Origin: Rotaria sordida
Taxonomy: Eukaryota > Rotifera > Eurotatoria > Philodinida > Philodinidae
Direction: 5' to 3'
Assembly (NCBI GenBank): GCA_905250125.1
Contig: CAJNOL010001189.1
Coordinates: forward strand, 1,488-65,487
DNA: 64,000 bases
In this document: positions 59,352 to 64,000 of the stretch, piece by piece
How the letters are laid out: every line of letters starts with the position of its first letter
Position numbering within the stretch: the stretch's first letter is position 1
Made by a program: the position numbers and the translations under genes
Notes under the pieces: generated by a model
Told to the model about the DNA's origin: nothing
The model's database searches: none
The model's input: the letters and a program-made list of their open reading frames with translations, nothing else

Positions 59352-61750
59352 ATGAAATACATCATCCTACTCTTTCTTCTTGCTATTAGCCATTCTATTC
59401 AAAGTCTTGTTCTTCAATTCAATGCCAGCATGTTACCTACGATTGATACGCTCGCGTCGATCAATTCCACATCAATTCAACTCGTCCGGCGGCCATCGTC
59501 TTCACTTGAAGGCATTGATCTTGCTCAACTATCTGGCAAGTTTACTGTCAGTCTTCGTGCAAGCACTAATTTGTACACAGAGGGTAGCACCATAATTTAC
59601 GATTTGAATCAACTCAATTCAACTGGTTCGATAATTCTCATTGGACTCAGTCCGAATATTGTTTATTATGTGTGTTTTCAAAGCAAATGGTATGAAGTAA
59701 ATGCCACTATTAATGATGATGCACCTGGTGGAATCAAGAGAAGTGAATGCAGGCTAATACGAACGTATGCTAATGGTAGGTAATATCGAGGCCTTAAGAA
59801 CCATTACATTTATAGAGCAAGATAGATCTATTAGGTGTTCTAGAAGACAGAAAAGTTCATGAAAAGGATAAAATTGAATCTATTCAGTAGTTTATTAGCC
59901 GTTTGAGTTGGTGATACTATCATCAAAATATATAAATGAAATTCACAAATTTTCTTTAAATACACTTAAAATAATTGATTCTACCGACGAAATAGTTAAC
60001 CGTTATTGAAAAGACTCGACTAAGATCCAACCAATGTTGATCATTTCTTAAGAGATGATATTTTGAATTTATCGTCTTAAATAAATTTCTCGTTCACTTA
60101 GTGCTGAAGACATTATTGCTCACGTCAGTGTAATAATATATTCTTTTGTTAGGTCTTTATAAGTGTCTTCAAAAGAAGACAAATAATGATCATTAGACAC
60201 CCGAATACTTTTATAGCATTTGAAGCAGAATATTATAATTATGATTATTCTTATATTGTAAGAGTTCTCTTAAACAGCTGGAAATATTGACTCTGTCTAT
60301 AATGAAAGAAACTTTTTTGATCTATGTGAATTATAAGTTTTTCGATGAACACTGATCGACAAAAACTTTTAAATCCATCATTTTCGAAAATTTTCTCGAG
60401 AACTATGACATGTTCAATTGGATTTTGCATTAAAAAATCGACGCAATTCTTCTCCAAATAATGTTGAAATCTGAAACGGAAAAATTCCAAAAAAAAAATT
60501 AAATTTTGAAAAATATTCATAAAAGACGATGGAAAACTTTCAGTTCTCTAAGAATACATCGGTTTATCACTTTTTGTTAATCATGATTTTAACCATTGAA
60601 ATGTTACTATCTTTTTCCGATGAGATCGTTATTTGTTTTTGTTCTATAAAGAACTAACAATTATATATGTTAAATTATTCTTTATTCCAATTTTATATAT
60701 GAATATGTTTAATTCGATTTTTCATTTCATCGTGATATTTGCTGTATACCCTCTTGTGTAATTAAGAAACTGATCATTTGCATCAAAATAAAACTACCAG
60801 CTCCTCTAGAACTTTTTAATTTTAAAAATTACTTTAAAAGATATGAAGTTGTTTCATGCATGTAATGCTTGTTGCGTAAGATTTTATACAAGACAATTTC
60901 ATCAGAAGTAAAGAAACAAAATTCATACACATCAGACTGTATTAAGTTGTGGCGACTTGTCTTGTACACATGTTTGAGATAACCTCGTATCTTTTTCATC
61001 TGATTTGAAGGAGAAATTTACATCGAACAGATGTCTACATTTCGAACTATAATATCATGATAGTGACTAAACAGATCAATTTGTTTTTTTGGTAACAATT
61101 TTTGATATGAACTGTTAGGTGTCGAGGATACATCTCCATATGTTTTAAACGGATTGACTACTGTCGAACAAACATAGATTTTTCATAGGAAGTGGAAGAA
61201 ATTATTAATCTAGTTATTTGTGATACAAACACATATTGATTACTGAGACTGAGTTCTGGGTCAACAGTGTTTGTTTCACAATCGTCCACATCTTAACATC
61301 GATCTTTGTAATAGTTTCATATTGGTCTTCTATTTCATAGACGAAACCACTCTACGTCCTGTACCACCGCTCGGTGAATATTCATGGAAGCAAATAGTAA
61401 ACAATAACGGAAAAAAAGCCATCAGTATCAATGCTAGTGTTTCTTCGGAACTACCTTACACAAAACGAAATATTACTGTCCAGCTTGATTCAAAAACGCA
61501 GACTCAAGGAATTGAAACACCGCTCGAAACTACTCAATTCATATTCGACGATCTCAATTCAAATGTCATAGTTTATTCACTTTCAGTAACCTTCCAATTA
61601 ATCAATGGAGAAAATATGATTATTATGACAAACACGAGCATTACAAATATTACAACAAACACGACTAATAGCAATGGGAACCATGGACGTAGTTGTCTTC
61701 TTAGCAATAGTTTTCTTTTAATCATTGCCGTAATATTTATTTTTTTGTAA
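59352..61750 (+). CDS. Secreted, probably GPI-anchored protein, FN3-like
   Basis: Exons 59352-59775 and 61341-61750, phase-1 intron of 1565 bp (GTAGGT ... TTTCATAG); 277 residues. The junction creates an Asp codon and restores the frame. The N terminus MKYIILLFLLAISHSIQS is a clear signal peptide. A beta-rich domain follows, with LTGLSPNIVYYVCF-type strands (seen as GLSPNIVYYVCFQSKWYEV), reminiscent of fibronectin type III. Exon 2 adds a Thr/Ser/Asn-rich domain with many N-glycosylation sites (NASV, NIT, NTT). The C terminus, after SNGNHG, is a hydrophobic run (SFLLIIAVIFIFL) ending at TAA, typical of a GPI-anchor signal. An acceptor-like TTTTAG just before the start ATG suggests a 5' UTR intron. 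It appears intact. Confidence 0.8.
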
Positions 61751-62720
61751 TTTACCATTAATGAATAAAATGATCGAACGTCAAACATTACAATGTTGCA
61801 AGTTCGAAATAAAACTGTAGTTTTCGTTTGAAATTAACAATACTTTTTTTGTTGCAGTGTTATACTCATTTATATCTAATATTTTTTTCAATTGCATCCC
61901 CCTCAAACTTTATAAAGTCTGGTTCCTTAGAAAAATCTTCGAATCGTCTTGGATGTCAGTCTTCAATTTAAGTTTTATTTGGTAAACACTAGGATCGTTT
62001 AGATGCGAGTATTTTATTACTAAAGATATATATTCATAACTTCCCAACTGACAATCTATGAGATTAAGGCTGAAAATTATTTCAAATTTGAGGAGGTGTG
62101 TGCATGGATACTTAAAGAGATAACCAACAATCGTCCACTTCGTCAAATGTCAATCTGATATGATGTAAATTGTCAAGTTTGTGTTCGATCAAATTTTTCA
62201 ACTTTAAATCAAATCAATGGATGTGAAGGTGGAGTCTGAGCGTCGATGTGGTTGTGAGTGTGGTGTGGTGTTATTTTTTTTACCATAGTAAATTTGCTTC
62301 TTGTCATCTTGCTTTAATAAAGAGGTGATTATTCCAAAAATATTCTGATTCAGTGTTATTTCTGAGAGAAAAAAAGTATAATGCAAGGGTAAAAATATTG
62401 TTGATTCTTTCTATCAATATCTATGATGCATAGACAATAGTATAACATAATTTCTTCTCCTTTCCTCTCTGAGCACGTGTGTCGAATGCAAATAGCATCG
62501 TATCATGCTATAGAACAAGAAAAAGAACATTCACCATATTATTTTTATATTTTAGAGTATTAACTATGGTCTATCAGATTATCGTCAAGAATTCTAAATA
62601 GTATTTAAGTATTGTATTATTATGACTCAACGGTTTTTCCAGTTTATCTTCAGAATTTCCAAGACTTCGCATACCTATTTTCAACTTAAAAAACTCTTAA
62701 TGAATGTCCGACACGTTTTC
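61751..62720. other. 3' flank of the secreted protein gene and spacer
   Basis: No exon supported. A one-armed telomere-family remnant lies at 62220-62270 (GGTGGAG, GATGTGGTTGTGAGTGTGG). Confidence 0.4.
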
Positions 62721-62820
62721 GGGTGTGGGTGCAGGTTCCGTATAAGTGAAATGAATACTCACAATCACACCCGCACAATATTCACATCCATATGCACATC
62801 CCACAGCCACACCAATACCC
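62721..62820. repeat. Telomere-like hairpin
   Basis: GGGTGTGGGTGCAGG, a spacer of about 20 bp, then a long C-rich arm with ACTCACAATCACACCCGCAC and ATCCCACAGCCACACC. Confidence 0.8.
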
Positions 62821-63424
62821 TCTGCTAGAAAAATTGTTTATTTTTTTTTTTTGTAAAAATTTATTTCTTGATGCTCTCTAAAATCGTCCGTTGTTTTCAA
62901 GTGAGAAATATTAGACAATAACTGAACAGAGATTTGAAAAGATCGCTTGCGTAGACTTTACGACGCAAGTTCCAGTTGAAAAAATATTTTTCCTAACAGA
63001 GTGAAATTCGCTTTCATGCTCTCCCGAGACTTACTGTAGAAAGGTTATAAATGAACTGAAACAGAATAAAGGATATTGTGTTGATAAAAATCATATTAAG
63101 TATTTATGCACACGAAACAGCATTTCGATTTTGGGTGCAAAATTTCCGATTTTGAAAAATGAGAATTTCGATTTTTAACTTTTTCATCTGGCATCCCTGT
63201 ATAAGCATACATCAATTCTAGATGACATAATGATTTCTTTATTTCGAATATTCAGAGAATTTGTATAGATTCACTGAAAAGATTCTTATATCGTACTAGA
63301 AACTTTTTCAAATCATTGAATCATGTAGCCATAACGTTTGTGAACAAAATAAGATATCTCGTAGCTTTCTACGGTCTTACTTCGTCATCTATACTCAACC
63401 AATCTTTGTTAAAGAATAACCAAA
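62821..63424. other. Noncoding spacer
   Basis: No feature supported. Confidence 0.4.
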
Positions 63425-63505
63425 TGGCATCACTGGATGCCTCGATCCCAGTCGACGAGTTGCACAACAAAATCACATCAATTCTTGCTAACTTGGGATG
63501 TAGGT
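63425..63505 (+). CDS. Possible first coding exon, gene continues beyond the window
   Basis: MASLDASIPVDELHNKITSI then LANLG is coding-like, with balanced codons and an amphipathic helix. It is followed by GTAGGT, a good donor. No second exon lies within the remaining 500 bp. The family is unknown. Confidence 0.3.
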
Positions 63506-63687
63506 CTACGATAGTAGTACATGTGTACTCGCTTAACTTTTCCTACAAATTTCAAAAACTGAACATACGACCATTGTATATGATAGTTGTTTCACTTCTT
63601 ATATACGGGATCCGTTTATGATATACGTATGTCTCTTTTTTTCTTCGTAAACAGTTATTGATCAGCATATATGTTCGATCTGCAGAG

Positions 63688-63935
63688 TGTCGGGAAAGTA
63701 ACTCTATATTTTAAAATCTTTGTTGCTCTTAAACAACAAAAGATATTGTAACGATTTTTTCACTGTTCTGAAGCATATATCATGGCATGTTGTTGCAGAT
63801 AAAACAATACGATTAATCATTTGATTATTCAGTATCAAACACGAATTTCATTTAGAGAATGTCTGAAAGTAACTTCTTATTTTGAATAGTTTATAACAAC
63901 TTTTTTACTGTTTTGAAGTGTACATAATACTATAA
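63688..63935 (+). repeat. Two degenerate copies of a GAAAGTAACT repeat
   Basis: The copies at 63688-63790 and 63860-63935 share TGTCNGAAAGTAACT, a TATTTT run, AACAAC, TTTTTCACTGTT/TTTTTACTGTT, and TGAAG. The terminus resembles mariner-type ends, but no transposase was seen before the window ends. Confidence 0.45.
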
Positions 63936-64000
63936 AATAATAATATCTTAAATTTCTATATTGACTCTTGTGTTGTCTATAGAATTTTTGCGATATTGTT

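Overview
This window looks like an AT-rich nuclear scaffold from a bdelloid rotifer, probably Rotaria or a close relative. Four things point there. Genes are split by spliceosomal GT-AG introns, some only 48-55 bp long. Perfect and decayed hairpins of the (TGTGGG)n type, the repeat described at bdelloid telomeres, are scattered through the sequence. Bdelloid-type expanded families are present (F-box/LRR proteins, a GIMAP-like G-domain protein). There is also a fungal-type CmcJ-like oxygenase that looks horizontally acquired. A 100-N assembly gap lies at 23391-23490. No bacterial or viral gene organisation is seen.

Layout. 1-2213 is a satellite of about 102 bp units running off the left edge, followed by a GC-rich two-copy repeat (2710-3075). 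2.2-13 kb is mostly noncoding, with a truncated F-box gene (minus, about 5.9-6.1 kb), a membrane protein gene (10582-11373, minus) and several foldback or MITE-like repeats. 13-18.2 kb mixes decay products with one good gene: an orphan C-terminal exon, an F-box/LRR relic, the intact CmcJ-like gene (14332-15168, minus), an integrase C-terminal relic, and a DEDDy 3'-5' exonuclease gene with one stop, beside a large telomere-like hairpin. 19.3-20.4 kb is an F-box/LRR-like gene. 25.1-27.9 kb is a GH39 glycosidase pseudogene, followed by a METTL9-like relic (28.6-29.3 kb). 30-38.9 kb holds a TTAA-flanked piggyBac-type MITE, a composite foldback element with two inverted hammerhead-ribozyme-like cores, a PP1-binding protein gene (35242-36040), and a large foldback element carrying a hAT-type MITE. 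41.6-44.6 kb (minus) is a Shaker-type potassium channel with an altered selectivity filter and no PVP motif. 49.7-53.9 kb is the GIMAP-like gene. 54.6-54.9 kb is a small Cys/His-rich ORF. 59.35-61.75 kb is a two-exon secreted, probably GPI-anchored protein. A possible first exon lies at the right edge.

The genes do not form a pathway. The common theme is repeat colonisation: many foldback structures of at least six families, plus an interspersed family of short telomere-like hairpins about every 3-4 kb from 13 kb onward. The DEDDy exonuclease relic, telomere-like hairpins and hammerhead-like motifs are three ingredients reported in bdelloid Terminons (giant telomere-attaching Penelope-like elements). 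No Athena reverse transcriptase is visible, so a Terminon remnant is an inference. The strongest candidates for something undescribed are the hammerhead-bearing foldback element at 31328-33239 and the telomere-like hairpin family.
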